From positions 205,262 through 269,261 of the forward strand of contig JAAOMT010000375.1 in assembly GCA_016748015.1 (NCBI GenBank): a stretch of DNA of 64,000 nt, written 5' to 3'. The notes under the pieces were generated by a model. The model ran no database searches, had not been told where the DNA came from, and saw nothing but the letters and a program-made list of their open reading frames with translations. This DNA is from Geosiphon pyriformis (Eukaryota > Glomeromycota > Glomeromycetes > Archaeosporales > Geosiphonaceae). The position numbers and the translations under genes were made by a program. How positions within the stretch are numbered: position 1 is the first letter of the stretch; each line of letters begins with the position of its first letter. Positions 46,331-57,902 of the stretch are shown here, in pieces.

Positions 46331-47650
46331 TCTTAAACCAAACCAACTTAATTATTAGTAACTCCTTCATAAACAAACATGATAATGGACTTGAACAACT
46401 ACTCTGCCTTAATAGAATTTTTGGGTAAAGAACAATACCCACCAGAATACACTTGACAGCAAAGAGAACATTTGCGCAAACAATCAAATTTCTATTTGAT
46501 CCACCAGAACCAATTATATAAAAGAAACAAAAAAGATTCTAATTGTCACCAAAAAGTTATTAGATTTGAAAAAAGAAAAATTGTAATATACAACATGTAC
46601 ATTAACTCATTAATTAGACACTTTTGAAAAACAAAAACAATTCAGAAAACTTTAACTTGTTATTATTGGTCTATCTTGAGAAAAGACATTGCTAAATACA
46701 TCAAAACCTGTGACATCTGCCAAAAAAAAGGTAAACCCAATCACAAAGAAGATATCCATCCAATATTTGTTGGTCAACCATTTAACAGAATTGGTATAGA
46801 TGTTGTTGGATCTTTAATAATAACTTCTGATGGCAACAAATACATTATCACAGCTACTAACTATCTTACAAAGTAGGTAGAAGCAAGAGCCACTCTAGAC
46901 CAAACAGCAGTCTCAATAACCAATTTCATTTATGAAGATATTATTTGCCATTATGGCTGCTTTAAAAAACTCTTATCTGATAAAAGAAGAGCTTTTTTCA
47001 GTACACTGGTTAAAGAACTTTGTAGAAAAATAAGAATACATCATAAACTTTTCTCCCTTTATCACCCCCAAACAAATGGTCTAGTAGATCATTTTAATAG
47101 AACACTATGTGAAACCCTAGCCAAAACCAGTAAAGAAACAAACTTATAAGACAAAGTACTGCCTTCAGCTTTGTTTGCTTATAGAACTGTAAATCATGAT
47201 ATAACAAGTTATGAATCTTTTTATCTGCTCTATAGATGCATAGCAATACTACCAATAGAAACTAATATTAAGACAATGCCCTTTGAAGAAATCACAATAG
47301 AAAATTACAAAGATATTTTGCAAAAAAAACTTGGTACTATTTTTAACTCCTTAGTAGAAACACAAATAATTGCTTTTGAAAAGATAAAACAGTTCCAAGA
47401 AAAGCTTAAGAAAAAAAAAACTTATAAAACACTTTCTTTAAGTGTTGGTAACTTGGTACTAGAATACTGTTTAGACAGAGACAATGTCAATATGATAAAT
47501 TCTCTAACCGATGGAAAAGACTCTTTTTAGTCAACAAAGTTTTGAACAATGGTTCTTATATTTTTCAAGATCAATCCAAAACAATTTTCAATAATTGTCT
47601 TGTTCATGGTACACGACTTAAAAAATATTATAAATGACCTGATTGGTTGC
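46331..47650 (+). pseudogene. 1D integrase
   Basis: The zinc domain ends with CDICQKKGKPNHKE (about 46710-46750). The core has GIDVVGSL (Asp), SDKRRAFFS (Asp) and NGLVDHFNRTL, where the expected catalytic Glu is Asp (VERFN in family 2 copies). A C-terminal GPY/F-like piece (NRWKRLFLVNKVLNNGSYIF) lies in another frame near 47500-47560. Multiple stops. Confidence 0.8.
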
Positions 47651-47801
47651 CTGTTGTAGTAATACTAATTCAAATAATCAACAAAAATTGAGTATAAATA
47701 AATACACTATTTCCAAAACTGAGGTATTTTCAATCAACATAAACAATTATTTTCTGGATTAAAACATTTAAAACACTTTTTATACTCTTCATGAGTATTG
47801 A

Positions 47802-48236
47802 ATCAAAAACTATCCAAATGCTACTCTGACTATTGGAAAACAAACCACCATAACTGATAACAATAGAACACATACTGTTATTAGACCAAAAAAAACTACT
47901 ATCAGAAAAGAAAAAATTGGTAGCAAAATGAATAAATATCTGTTGGAAAGTATAACAGCAGTTATACTTCTATCTTCTAGTACAATTGAAAAAACACTCC
48001 AAGAAATTTTATCTATAGACAAAAACTTGTCATATAGAAGACAATTAGAGCTCTATGGTCGTCTTGGTGAAATTATAGAGGATATGAAACTCATAAAGAA
48101 AACAACTTCAGAGATACAGACAGAAATTTTGGGCATTATATGGTTAGATGTTTCAAGAGTTTTAACTATTGCTAAAAAAGTCAAAACTCTAATACAAAGA
48201 TTTGGTCTCTTGGATACAAAACTTATTTTGCCTTAA
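47802..48236 (+). CDS. 1D tail ORF after integrase (unknown)
   Basis: 145 codons open up to TAA 48236. A basic N-terminal part (RPKKTTIRKEKIGSK) is followed by a helical-looking region from the first ATG at 47928 (MNKYLLESITAVILLSSSTI, LGEIIEDMKLIKKTTSEIQT). No family recognised. It sits where family 2 has ORF3 and is uninterrupted in a dead element, so it may be the remnant of a real product or simply chance. No second family 1 3' end lies in the window for comparison. Confidence 0.4.
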   Translation: MKNYPNATLTIGKQTTITDNNRTHTVIRPKKTTIRKEKIGSKMNKYLLESITAVILLSSSTIEKTLQEILSIDKNLSYRRQLELYGRLGEIIEDMKLIKKTTSEIQTEILGIIWLDVSRVLTIAKKVKTLIQRFGLLDTKLILP

Positions 48237-48364
48237 GTGTTATATATCCTATCCACAAAAAACTTCAACAAACTAGTTAGCTTTGAGTTAGATAAAACCC
48301 TTCAAATAGATTACACTATAAATAGCTTGATTTTGCCAGAGCTCAATCTCTTTGGAAAAGATAA

Positions 48365-49007
48365 TGTTATGATTAAAACTTATACTTCTTATTAATTATC
48401 ACATGTATTAACCACTGATGTCATATAAATTAGCCACTCTATTTTTAGAAAGTAATCATTGACTTGATTATTGACCACTTTTGATAACTATATAAGCAAT
48501 GAATCTCTTAGTTGTAAAAAAGTATGTCAGAAATCAAAGAAAAAAAGAAATAAAATAACAATTTTCATTTTAATCATTCTCTTATTACTAATTTCTTTTT
48601 TCTTATCTTCAAGTATCCAAACATCTTAGAATAAAAAATTACTTGTTGGTTATTCTTTACACTTTTTCTGAAATGTGTAATTGCAGCATTTGAAGATTAT
48701 TAAATAAAATGTGACTGAAGAGTACATCTGATACCTGATATTGAATTCTAAGAGCACCAATATGAGACATAGAATTATACCAGTATGTGATCATTTGTTG
48801 ACAGTACAGATTATTCTTTTACCTTCAGATTTCTGGTTATCTTTAGAAAAGTACAGCAACTAAGATATTTTATAAAACTGATCTTACACATTGAATCCAT
48901 ACTCATTCAATTGATTCTTTAAAGTTGAATTCCTTTTGATTTCTTTCATTATTCTACAATCTTGTTTTTCTTTGCTATCTGTTAGCTTGTTACTTTAATC
49001 TGTAACA
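48365..49007 (+). repeat. 3' LTR of 1D
   Basis: 643 bp, TGTTATGATTAAAAC...CTGTAACA; two 12-bp units at 48453-48476. A purine-rich stretch GGAAAAGATAA precedes it. Confidence 0.87.
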
Positions 49008-49440
49008 TTATATTTGATGATGCTTTTAGGTGTATAATAATATAATAAATTAGCAAATAAATCAACTTTTTGTTTCTTTCAAGTGGGTAATTGTATTTGC
49101 TTTGAGATTCCTGCTGGTATTTGCAATCTTTCTTTTCCTTTGTCAGCAAAAGTGATAAAAAATCTTTGTTTAGTGTATTTTTCAATTTTTCTGTTTATTT
49201 TTGTGATTATTGATGCAAATAGATAATTCTGTGACAGTGTGATGTTTTGAAGTAATTCACCAAAAAAATTGTTAAAAGCAGATTCTGAATCTTCTTGGCC
49301 TTTCAAGTAATATATAATTTTTTTGTTGATATAGCAATTAAAAGCTAATTCTGCTGGCCAATTATTACTTGTCAGTTTAAGATTAAAGTAATAGTATTAA
49401 AATAAAAATTTTGCAAATCCCAAGTGATTGGTTTCTGTTA
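49008..49440 (-). pseudogene. 2C gag, 5' portion
   Basis: NYLFASIITKINRKIEKYTKQ and FADKGKERLQIPAGI match the N-terminal segment of 2A gag. It is separated from the rest of gag (29430-31225) by 1D. Confidence 0.72.
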
Positions 49441-49498
49441 CTTCTGATTCTGTTACTGTTATGGATGGTATTGTTAATGTTAGTTTTTTGTTGGATTA

Positions 49499-49517
49499 TA
49501 TTTTACAGAGATTACCA
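49499..49517 (-). promoter_or_regulatory. Primer-binding site, 2C (decayed)
   Basis: Minus strand TGGTAATCTCTGTAAAATA, diverged by transitions from TGGTGCTTCCTGTGAGG. Confidence 0.5.
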
Positions 49518-49519
49518 AA

Positions 49520-50360
49520 TATTACAGGTGATTATTTGGGGTCTCAAAACAAATAACAAATCTGTAACTTGGTGCTTAATAGTTGATGCAATTGATATTA
49601 TCTAAAAGTTTTGGTATTTGAAAGTTTTGGTGGAGTCTTTTATATAATGGACAAAAATTCAATGGTTGTTTTATCTGTAGCTTTCTGGAATTGCAATTCT
49701 GTCTAATTTTTTTTTTTAGTGTGGTGGCCAGTTTATTCTGGCAGTTGTGTTTTTTTAATAAGTTATTCTTAATTTCCAAGTTCTTTACCCTTGTTTTATA
49801 GTTCTTTTACCAGACTATTCTTGACATCAATAACTTAATACTTAATCTTTTTAATTAGTTAGTAAGTCAACACAACAAAAAAAAAAAAAACTAAAAAAAA
49901 AAAAAAAATAAGTCAATGCAAGTAAGTTAGTATTCTGTTAATAACCATGATCAAGAGCTATTGTTTTAGTGTGATTAAAAATTAGATCTTATTAACATGT
50001 AATGTTAATAGTAGAAAGAGTAATTTAGATGGTAATAGTTATTTTATTAATATTAATAATTTTATTCTGGGAAATTTGTCTTTTTTACTTTTAATGCTTT
50101 TGCTATATATATATAATTTGGGTATTATAAAATTGCTCACATTTCCAAGCAATGTGCTATAATTTTTTAAACAATATTCACATTGCTAAGCAATGTGTTC
50201 TAATTTTCTAACATTGCTTTATATTGCTAAACAATGTGCCATAATTTTCTAACAATGCTTCACATTGCTAAGCAATGTACTTATGTGTTAACTACTATTC
50301 TCCTATTGGTTTATCTGTTTTTTCTACTATTTTTCTTGTATACTTTTTTTATAAGTAATA
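49520..50360 (-). repeat. 5' LTR of 2C
   Basis: 841 bp; TG at its inner end is now TA. Four ACATTGCTAAGCAATGT-type units (50133-50280) lie between the CCAAT box (50305-50309) and the TATATATA box (about 50104); the 3' LTR has only two. Confidence 0.82.
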
Positions 50361-53172
50361 CTGTGTATTTGTTATTTGTTCTATGTTGTTAACTATAATA
50401 AACTTTAGTAAACTGCTTAATAATATTACTAGACAACATTTGAATACTGAATACAATTAGTATATTATCTTGTAGTATAGCATTAGATTATTTTTTCTAA
50501 CAAATTTTTCTACTTGTTTTAGGATTTTTTTGTTAAATGTTCATTTATTGGTATCTAAATATGGTGTTTGTAGATCAAGTTTTTTACCAATTTTAAAAAA
50601 CCAGTATATTAATAAAAGTTTTTTTTTCTATGTTTTGGAGGTTTCCAATGTCTATTTTTTTGTTACTGGTTTTAAGATTAATCTACTTAAAGTTTTCCTG
50701 ATTTTATTAAGCTTTGCCTAACACATATTTTTTTTTTCTCTTAATTGTTTGTAGAAATAAAAATGATTAGTTCTAATTAAACTTTTGTTTACTTTTTTCT
50801 TGTGCAAATTTTTGTATTATATCTTTTTTTTATCAATTATAAATTTTATTTGTGTTGTAAATTGTTGAATTGATTCAAATAGTTATTTTGAAAGTCTTAA
50901 AATTTGATTTAAAAAATTTATGTTAAGAGTTTTATTATCTTCTTTCTGTTGTTTTAATCTTTATATATACTTAAATTTTTTCAATTTAAATTATCATATG
51001 TTAACTACATTTTGATAATAATAATTGGTTTTAAATTTTGTGATATATCTTTTGGTCTGATTAATAAAATTTGTGTTTTTAGTTAAGGTATAAATAATGA
51101 TAATTTTTGGTTAATATAATAAATTTTCAGTTGATTTTTATGTACTACTTTCTTTAAAATTTTGTTCTTTAATTGTAATTTGTAAGCTCTATTGCTTAAA
51201 ACTTTGTGTATGTGAAATGGTCCATTCCATTTTAGATTAAACTTTCCACTTTACTGTTTTTTAGTTTTAGTATAATATAATAATATTCTGTTTTCAATTT
51301 TGAATTCAACTAGTTGGTCAAATAAATAATTGTCATATTTTTTTTGTTGTTTCTAAGTGTTATTAATATTGTTAGCTGTTGTTTTATAATTGTTTTTTAA
51401 TGTTTTATAAGCTGATATGTTTTTTAGTATAAGATAGCTTTAGAATTTTCTTTAATAATTGTTTTTGTTGAAAAAAAAAGTATTTTTTATTCAATAAATA
51501 AAGTGGCTTTTCTTCTATAAACTAGTTTAAATAATATAAACTGAATAGTATTTTGCTTCAGTGTTTAGTATACAAATAATACAAAAAGTATAAATAAATT
51601 ATATTCTTGTGTATTTTTATAGCTTATTTTTGCTAATGCTTTACACAATGTTTGGTTAAATCTTTCTACCATTTTGTTTATTTGTGAGTAATATAGTAAG
51701 AATAATAATCACTTTATTTCAAATTGTTGGTTTAGTTTAGCTAATATACTATTGACAAAATGAATTCTTTGGTTAGATAATAATTCTTTTAGGCATTTAT
51801 GTTGGCAAATCAAATCTTAATGCACAAATTTGGCTACTGTTTAATGTCAATTACTGGAATAGTTCTGACTTTAAGCTATTTAATAAAATAATTTACAGTT
51901 ACAATAATATAATAATTTTCTTTGAATGTAATTAAGAGAAAACCAACCAAATCAATTTTAATTTTATTAAATAAATTTTCAATTAAAATGAATTAAAGTG
52001 GTTTTATAGTTCTGGCTCTTTTTTTTTGTTGACATGAATTATAATTGATAATATACTCAAAAATATTTTTATATATTATTGATTAATAATATAGATTTAT
52101 TGTTTTTTTTAAAATAGTGTTTTTTTGAAGTGTCTTATAATTGGATCAAAGTACATATTATATAAAACAGTTTTTTTTTATTGTTTTTTATAACATGTTG
52201 TGAAGTAGTGCAGTTTTGGCATTCTTGATAGTATAGTTGGTTGTTCTGAATAAAGTAATTGCAAACTTGTTTTTATATAATACTTTGTTCTTATTAAAAT
52301 AATTTTTTTTTGAATTGCAGTGTTGATAAATATTAGTGTAATTACTGGTAGATAGTTGTATTCATAAGTTTGGGATTAGATTTGTATTATTCTCAACAAA
52401 CTGTTAGCATTGATATTCTTGGCTTTTTTTTTATAATATACTTTATATGAGAACTATTGTAAATAAGTATTTTATTATACATATTTTTTTTCTAGTTATA
52501 ACTTGTTGAGTAATTAAATGAGTTTTTTGTAATCTGTATATAAATTAAATAATTAGTAAAGGTAATGTTTCCAATTTTGTACTGCTTAGTAAATAGTAAA
52601 ATATTTCAAATTTGTCATATTGTATATTTTCTATAGGATGGCTTTTAGTGTATTTTTTAAAACATTTATAGCAATAATATAACATTTATTAAAGTCTGAA
52701 TAAATCAATATTAGTGTTTTTATTAAGTATTGCTTAAGATAATCAAAAGTCTTTTATTGTTTTTTTTTATAGGTACAGAACATATTTTAATAACAGATAA
52801 TAGAATGGTTTTATAATATCTAAAAAACCTCTAACAAATTTATAATAATATTCAACCAATCTTAGAAATCTTTTTAGTTCTTATAAATTGGTTGGAATTG
52901 AAAAGTTCTTGACTTTTTTTATTTTGTTTGAATCTGGTTTTACTTTATTTTTTTCTATTATGTGTTCCAGAAATTTTAGTTCAATCTTTTCAAAAAAGTA
53001 TTTATCTAAGTTAAGCTTTAATCTAACACTCTGTAGATAATTAAAACTTGTTGAAAGTGAAGCAAATAGTTATTGAATATTTTAGAAAATATATTGGTAT
53101 TGTTTAAGTATAATATAACTGATTTTTAGAGAATTTTTTTATACATAACATTTATAAGACATTGGAAGATAG
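50361..53172 (-). pseudogene. Copy 2D ORF3-integrase-RNase H-RT relic (family 2)
   Basis: Ancient minus-strand pol. 50361-50800 aligns with ORF3 of 2A; 51000-51300 with the integrase C-terminus (KILTKAAH-like region); 51600-52100 with the integrase core; 52500-53000 with RNase H and the RT thumb. The RT catalytic box near 53095-53112 reads YLNN. It is cut at 53172 by 2B, and ATAG is duplicated. No useful ORF remains. Confidence 0.65.
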
Positions 53173-54001
53173 TGTTACAAGTGATTTTTTGGGGTCTCAA
53201 TCAAATAACAAACTCATAACTTGGTGTTAAAAGTTATTTGCATTGATGTTATTAATCTGAAAGTTTTGTATCTGAAGGTTTCAGTTTTGAGTTTTTTGTA
53301 TAATGGACAGAGATTCAATAGTTGTTTTATCTATAGCTTCCCAAAATCGCAATTCTGTCAATTTTTTTCTCAGCATAATGGCCAGCAATCCTCTAGTAAG
53401 TATTCCGTATTTTCTGTACGTGTCCTACCCTCTCGCAGGAGTCTTTTACCAGGCAATCTTTGATATTAGTAATCTAGCACTTTATTCAACCAATTAGTGC
53501 ACAACAATAATATCAAAATAAAATAAAGAAAAAAAATAAAAGAAAATCATAAATAAGCCAAGGCAATTTTGCAAGTCAGTATCTCATCAATAGCCGTGAT
53601 CAAGTGCTATTGTTTCAGTATATTTAAGTATCAATTACTATCAACATGGAGTGTTGATAGTGGAATTTAGGTTTGAGATACCAAATAGTTATTTATTGTG
53701 TTTGGAAGGTTGTCTAGATGAAATCTAAACTTGAAGATCTCCTTTTTTAGTTTCTAATACTACTGCTATATATACATAATTGAGATTCCTCAATTTCTCA
53801 ATTCTTCACAACAGAAATCCTGGAATTTCTGGAATCCTGCAATTTCTTTGAAAGGAATCCTGTAATTCCTCATGAGAATCCTGTAATTCCTGAAATCCTG
53901 CAATTCCTGAAAGAAATTCTGGAATTTCACATTTACTACGTCTACTTCTGATTGGCTAATAACTATGCTAATATATATTCCCTATATTTCTATAAGTAAT
54001 A
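53173..54001 (-). repeat. 3' LTR of 2B
   Basis: 829 bp. Contains hairpins 53588-53612 (loop with TGATCA) and 53637-53661 (10-bp perfect stem), a TATA box and GGAATTCC-type repeats. Confidence 0.88.
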
Positions 54002-54014
54002 TTATTCCTTCCTT

Positions 54015-54476
54015 TTAATATTGAGCTCCATTGAAATCTAACTCTGTTAATTCCCCTTCTTAAAGTATTTCCTGAATTTTATTTTCGAGAATTACTTGTG
54101 TTATTTGAGTCTGTAATTCTTTAAATTGAGTGTTAGTGATCTTTCCTAATTGATTACTGGTAACCATGTCTATTGCTTTGTTAAGTAAAATTTCTGGTCA
54201 ATCCTGAAATGCTGTGTGTATTTGGTATATGGCTCAGGCCTGTGTGAATAAGTTGTTTTTTCTTACAAAATGTTCTAATTGTTGTAGTATTCTGGTGTCA
54301 AATAATCACTTTGTTTTATCCATATATAGATTTTGGATATTCATGTATTGTCCCAAGTAAAAATAACAATAGTTTCTTGGAAATTGTTGTATCCACCAAT
54401 TCCAAGTTTCTTTAGTCAACTCTTAGTATAGTGACTCTTTTGTCGACTCTTTTATTGCTAATTTTACTTTCGCCAT
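54015..54476 (-). pseudogene. 2B ORF3 (unknown protein after integrase)
   Basis: 154 codons from ATG 54476-54474 (MAKVKLAIKESTKES) to TAA 54017-54015. The ATG lies inside the last codons of the integrase frame (ATGGCGAAAGTAA), a 13-base overlap, which suggests coupled or leaky translation. Five internal stops fall at Gln/Arg codons that are intact in 2A. Features: ETWNWWIQQFPRNYCYFYLG aromatic segment, then helical LLNKAIDMVTSNQLGKI and a Glu-rich end. No known family recognised. Confidence 0.75.
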
Positions 54477-56080
54477 GATTTTGTCAATGGTATTTTCTGT
54501 TTTCTTTTGTGTTCTATGTGGCGATGTCTTTCTAGTGTCTTGATATCAGATGGTTTGTTGATTAATTGTAATTTCCATCTCTTGGTGTTAAATCAATTAA
54601 AAGAGTTGTTGTGCTAGTGAGTAGATGTTGTCTGTAATTTCCATTTTTCTGATATTTTTTGTCACATCTACCATGTCTTTATATATTCTTTTGATAGATT
54701 AATTAATGTGTTGTTGTCAATAATAATAATTGGTTCCAGATCTCATGGAATCTCTTCTGGTTGGACTAGTATCTTCTGTACTCCTAATTGTGGAATATTA
54801 CTGATGGATAGTGGTATGATGTTGTGGTATGGTTTCAGTCGATCTCCATGTGCTGCTTTGGTTAAAATTTTGTTATTCAGTCTTAATTTGTAAGCTCTAT
54901 TCCCTAGAATTTCTTCTATGTGAAATGGTTCATCTCATTTGGAGTCGAATTTTCCACTCCATTGTTTTTTCACTTTGATACAATGTAAGAGTACTTTGTC
55001 TCCAATCTTGAATTCAACTGGTTTGTCTGGTAGTTAATTATCATGTCTTTCTTTCTGTTTCTCTTGTAACTTTTGTATATTATTAGCTGCTTTTTTTTGT
55101 TTGTTTTCCAATGTTTTTATTAAGTCATATGTTCTTCTTAACAATGTCTCTTGGAAATTTTCTTTTGTTATTGATTCAGTTAAATATATGTTAACTTCTA
55201 TCTCAACTGATAATGTTGATGTTCTACCGTATATCAATTTAAATAGTGTTGCTTGTATGGTGTCTTGCTTCATTGTCCGATAAGCAAATAATATTGATGG
55301 TATAAACAAATCCCATTTGTCCTGGTTTTTTTGGCTGAGTTTTGCTATTGCTTCACACAATATTCTATTAAATCTTTCAACTAATCCATTGGTTTGTGGA
55401 TGGTATGGTGATAATAGTAATCTCTTAATTCTGAATCTTTGGCTTAGTTTTGCTAATGTTCTATTCACAAAATGAGTTCCTTGGTCTGATAATAATTCTT
55501 TTGAACATTCATGTTGACAAATCAGATCTTGATGGACGAATTCAGCAATGGATTCTGCATCTGTTCTTTGAATTGCTTTGGCTTCTGGCCATTTAGTAAA
55601 ATAGTTTATGGCTATTGCAATATATCTGTTGCCTCTGCTGGTAATTGTCAATGGTCCGACTAAATTAATTCCAATGTAGTCAAATAGTTGTCCCACTTTG
55701 ATTGGTCTTAATAGTTTGCTGGGTCTTGTTCCTCCTCTTCTTTGACAAGCATCACAATTTTGCACATATTAAATGATGTCTGGATACATCAATAGTTAAT
55801 AGTATCTCTTTCTGGTTCTTTCTATGGTTGTTTTTTTATGAAAATGTCTTGCAGTTGAATCTGAGTGCATGTTGAACAGTATTGTCTTTTTTTCTGGTTC
55901 TGTAATTACTCTGGTTGGTTGATCTAAATCTTTTCTATTTTTCTGATAAAGTATATTTTGGTAAGTGATAAAATATTTGGATTGTTGTTTGATCTTCTTT
56001 TGTTCTGGTTGAGATAATTTTTTTTTGAACTGTTGAGTATCTATATAATGTTGAAGTTGTTGATATTTTTGTGTGTTCAT
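54477..56080 (-). pseudogene. 2B integrase
   Basis: The zinc domain His pair is in NMHSDSTARHFHKK and CDAC is near 55755. A 243-codon open stretch (55765-55034) holds the core. The first catalytic Asp is Asn (GINLVGPL), while LLSDQGTHF and the Glu of NGLVERFN remain. The GPY/F-like C-terminus (about 54990-54870) follows. Frame differs from RNase H. Confidence 0.82.
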
Positions 56081-56237
56081 CTTTTGTTATATTTTCGTGA
56101 GTATTGTTTTGGTTTTGTTATATTTTTGGATTAAAATGTTCTTAGATTTGTCTCATTTGCGACAAACTGTCAACATTTCCGTTGGCTTTTCCCTTTTTAT
56201 AATGTATGGTATAAGTATATGGTACAAGTGCCATTTT

Positions 56238-56640
56238 CTATCTTGACTGTCTTCCATCTCCAAATTCTTGTTTTTGGAGTGATGTTAATTCTTTGTGATC
56301 TGTGTACACCTCAAACTTTTGGCTCAAGTATTTTTTCCATTTCATAACTGCCCAATAGATTGCTAGATGTTCTAATTCTGATGTTCCATAGTTCTTTTCG
56401 GCTGAAGTCAAACCTTGGCTGGTATATGCAACTGGATGTTCTCTTTCATCCAATTCTCTCTGAGATAGTACTGCTCTCAATGCTTGACCTAATGCATTGG
56501 TAGTAATGATGAATAGTTTACTATAATCTGGATATATTAGTACTGGAGCTTGAATGAGCTTTCTTCTTAGAGTGTCAAAAGCTTTTTGTTGAGTTTTGGT
56601 CCATTCATATTTCACATTCTTGGTTTGGAGATGATTGAGT
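56238..56640 (-). pseudogene. 2B RNase H
   Basis: Open 125-codon stretch: IITTNALGQALRAVLSQREL (the usual Asp is Asn), ELEHLAIYWAVMKWKKYL (Glu), VYTDHKELTSLQKQEFGDG (Asp). In frame with RT. Confidence 0.8.
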
Positions 56641-57560
56641 GGCTGAGCTATCTTTGAAAAGTTCTTAATAAAGCGTCAATAATAGCTAGCAAATTCCAAG
56701 AATAATTTCAGCTCAGTTATGTTAGTTGGTATTGGAAAGTTCTTTACTATTTTTATTTTCTCTGAATCTGTTTTTATGCCATCTTTACTAACTATGTGTT
56801 CCAAGAATTTTAGTTCTGTTTTGCCGAAAAAACACTTTGTTGCATTTAATTTTAATTCTGCTCATCATAGTCTTTCGAACACTTGTTGGAGATAATATAG
56901 ATGATCATCGAATGTTTTTAAGAACACATTGATGTCATCCAAGTATACAACTACTGATTTCCACAATAAGCCAGTGTACACAATTTCCATTAGCCGTTGG
57001 AATGTAGCTGAAGCATTGGTTAAGCCGAATGGCATAACTTCAAACTCAAAGTTTCTCTTTCTTGTGGTGAATGCCGTTTTTTCTTTGTCAGCTGAATCCA
57101 TGGCTACTTGCCAGTAACCACTATCTAAGTCTAATGTTGAAAACCATTTGTTTTCACCAAAAGCGTCGAATAGTTTTTGTATTTATGGAGTTGGATAGCT
57201 GTCTCTATAAGTTACACCATTGAGTTTCTTGTAGTTTATACAAAATTAGATTTTTCCATTCTTCTTATGGATGAGTACTACTGGTAATGACTATGGGCTT
57301 ATTGATAGCTGAATTAACCCATTGTTAAGCATTTGGTTGATCTTTTGATGAATGATTTCATGGCTGGCTGGTGGTACCCTGTATGCTCACTGTTTGATTG
57401 GTATTACATCTCCAGTCTTGATCTGATGCTGGATAATATCAGTTCTGCCAAATTCGTTTTCACTGGCAAAGATGTCATTGAAATTATTGAGTAACATCTT
57501 TAGTTGTATCTGTTGAAGTGTGTCTAGATTTTCTATGTTTATTCATTCCAATTGTTCTGG
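56641..57560 (-). pseudogene. 2B reverse transcriptase
   Basis: FEVMPFGLTNASATFQRLME then VVYLDDINVF at 56934-56945, the only LTR copy in the window that keeps both catalytic Asp. Upstream YRKLNGV-type and GYWQVAMDSADKEKTAF segments and downstream LKLNATKCFFGKTELKFLEH are present. Stops interrupt it near 57185 and 56860. Confidence 0.85.
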
Positions 57561-57596
57561 CTGTAACAGATAACATTTGTTTTATCTGTAAATGGT

Positions 57597-57872
57597 TTAT
57601 AATGTAATGTCCACATATTCACAAAGCTGTAGAAAATCTGAAATGCTGCTTGATGCTTGATCTTTAATTTCTGTGGTTAAATATTCGAGAGTAGTTCCTT
57701 CTGGTATCTCTACAACATTTCTGGTGTTGTTGTAGATGGAAATTTTGATATGATTATGGCTCTTGGCTGGTATGTGTAGATTGATAAGTCCAATTTCTCC
57801 TGATTCACAAAGGGTCACTTCCGCTTCAAAAATCTGTTCTTGCTCCTTCTCTCTTCTTTCTATTATTAACAT
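57597..57872 (-). CDS. 2B post-dUTPase beta-rich segment
   Basis: An open 91-codon piece of the polyprotein: EAEVTLCESGEIGLINLHIP, HIKISIYNNTRNVVEIPEGT. It lies between dUTPase and RT, as in 2A, separated from the dUTPase by a stop. Function unknown; probably structural. Confidence 0.65.
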   Translation of the reverse strand: MLIIERREKEQEQIFEAEVTLCESGEIGLINLHIPAKSHNHIKISIYNNTRNVVEIPEGTTLEYLTTEIKDQASSSISDFLQLCEYVDITL

Positions 57873-57902
57873 GTATCAGCTATATGGTGGAATAGAAATT
57901 GT

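Larger units (their letters stand above)
31226..49007 (+). mobile_element. Family 1 retrotransposon, copy 1D, split by 2A
   Basis: A full-length plus-strand element (own sequence about 7.6 kb) with both LTRs: 31226-31858 and 48365-49007. It is flanked by a perfect 4-bp duplication TTAT (31222-31225 and 49008-49011). Order: LTR, PBS, gag, frameshift site, protease, then an interruption by 2A (34584-44754), then linker, RT, RNase H, integrase, a tail ORF and LTR. Joining 34583 to 44755 restores collinearity with copy 1B around 3760-3790. All frames carry stops. Confidence 0.88.
22814..50360 (-). mobile_element. Family 2 (dUTPase) retrotransposon, copy 2C, split by 1D
   Basis: A complete but decayed minus-strand element whose own sequence is about 9.8 kb: 22814-31225 plus 49008-50360, with copy 1D (31226-49007) inserted in its gag. 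It has 3' LTR 22814-23570 and 5' LTR 49520-50360. A perfect 4-bp target duplication CTGT flanks it (22810-22813 and 50361-50364). Order on the minus strand: LTR, PBS, gag, protease, Cys-rich region, dUTPase, RT, RNase H, integrase, ORF3, LTR. Stops are frequent. Confidence 0.85.

Noticed and set aside
50530-50721. Plus-strand 63-codon ORF rich in Phe/Leu/Val
   Set aside because: Antisense to the ORF3 relic of 2D; composition reflects A/T-rich DNA.
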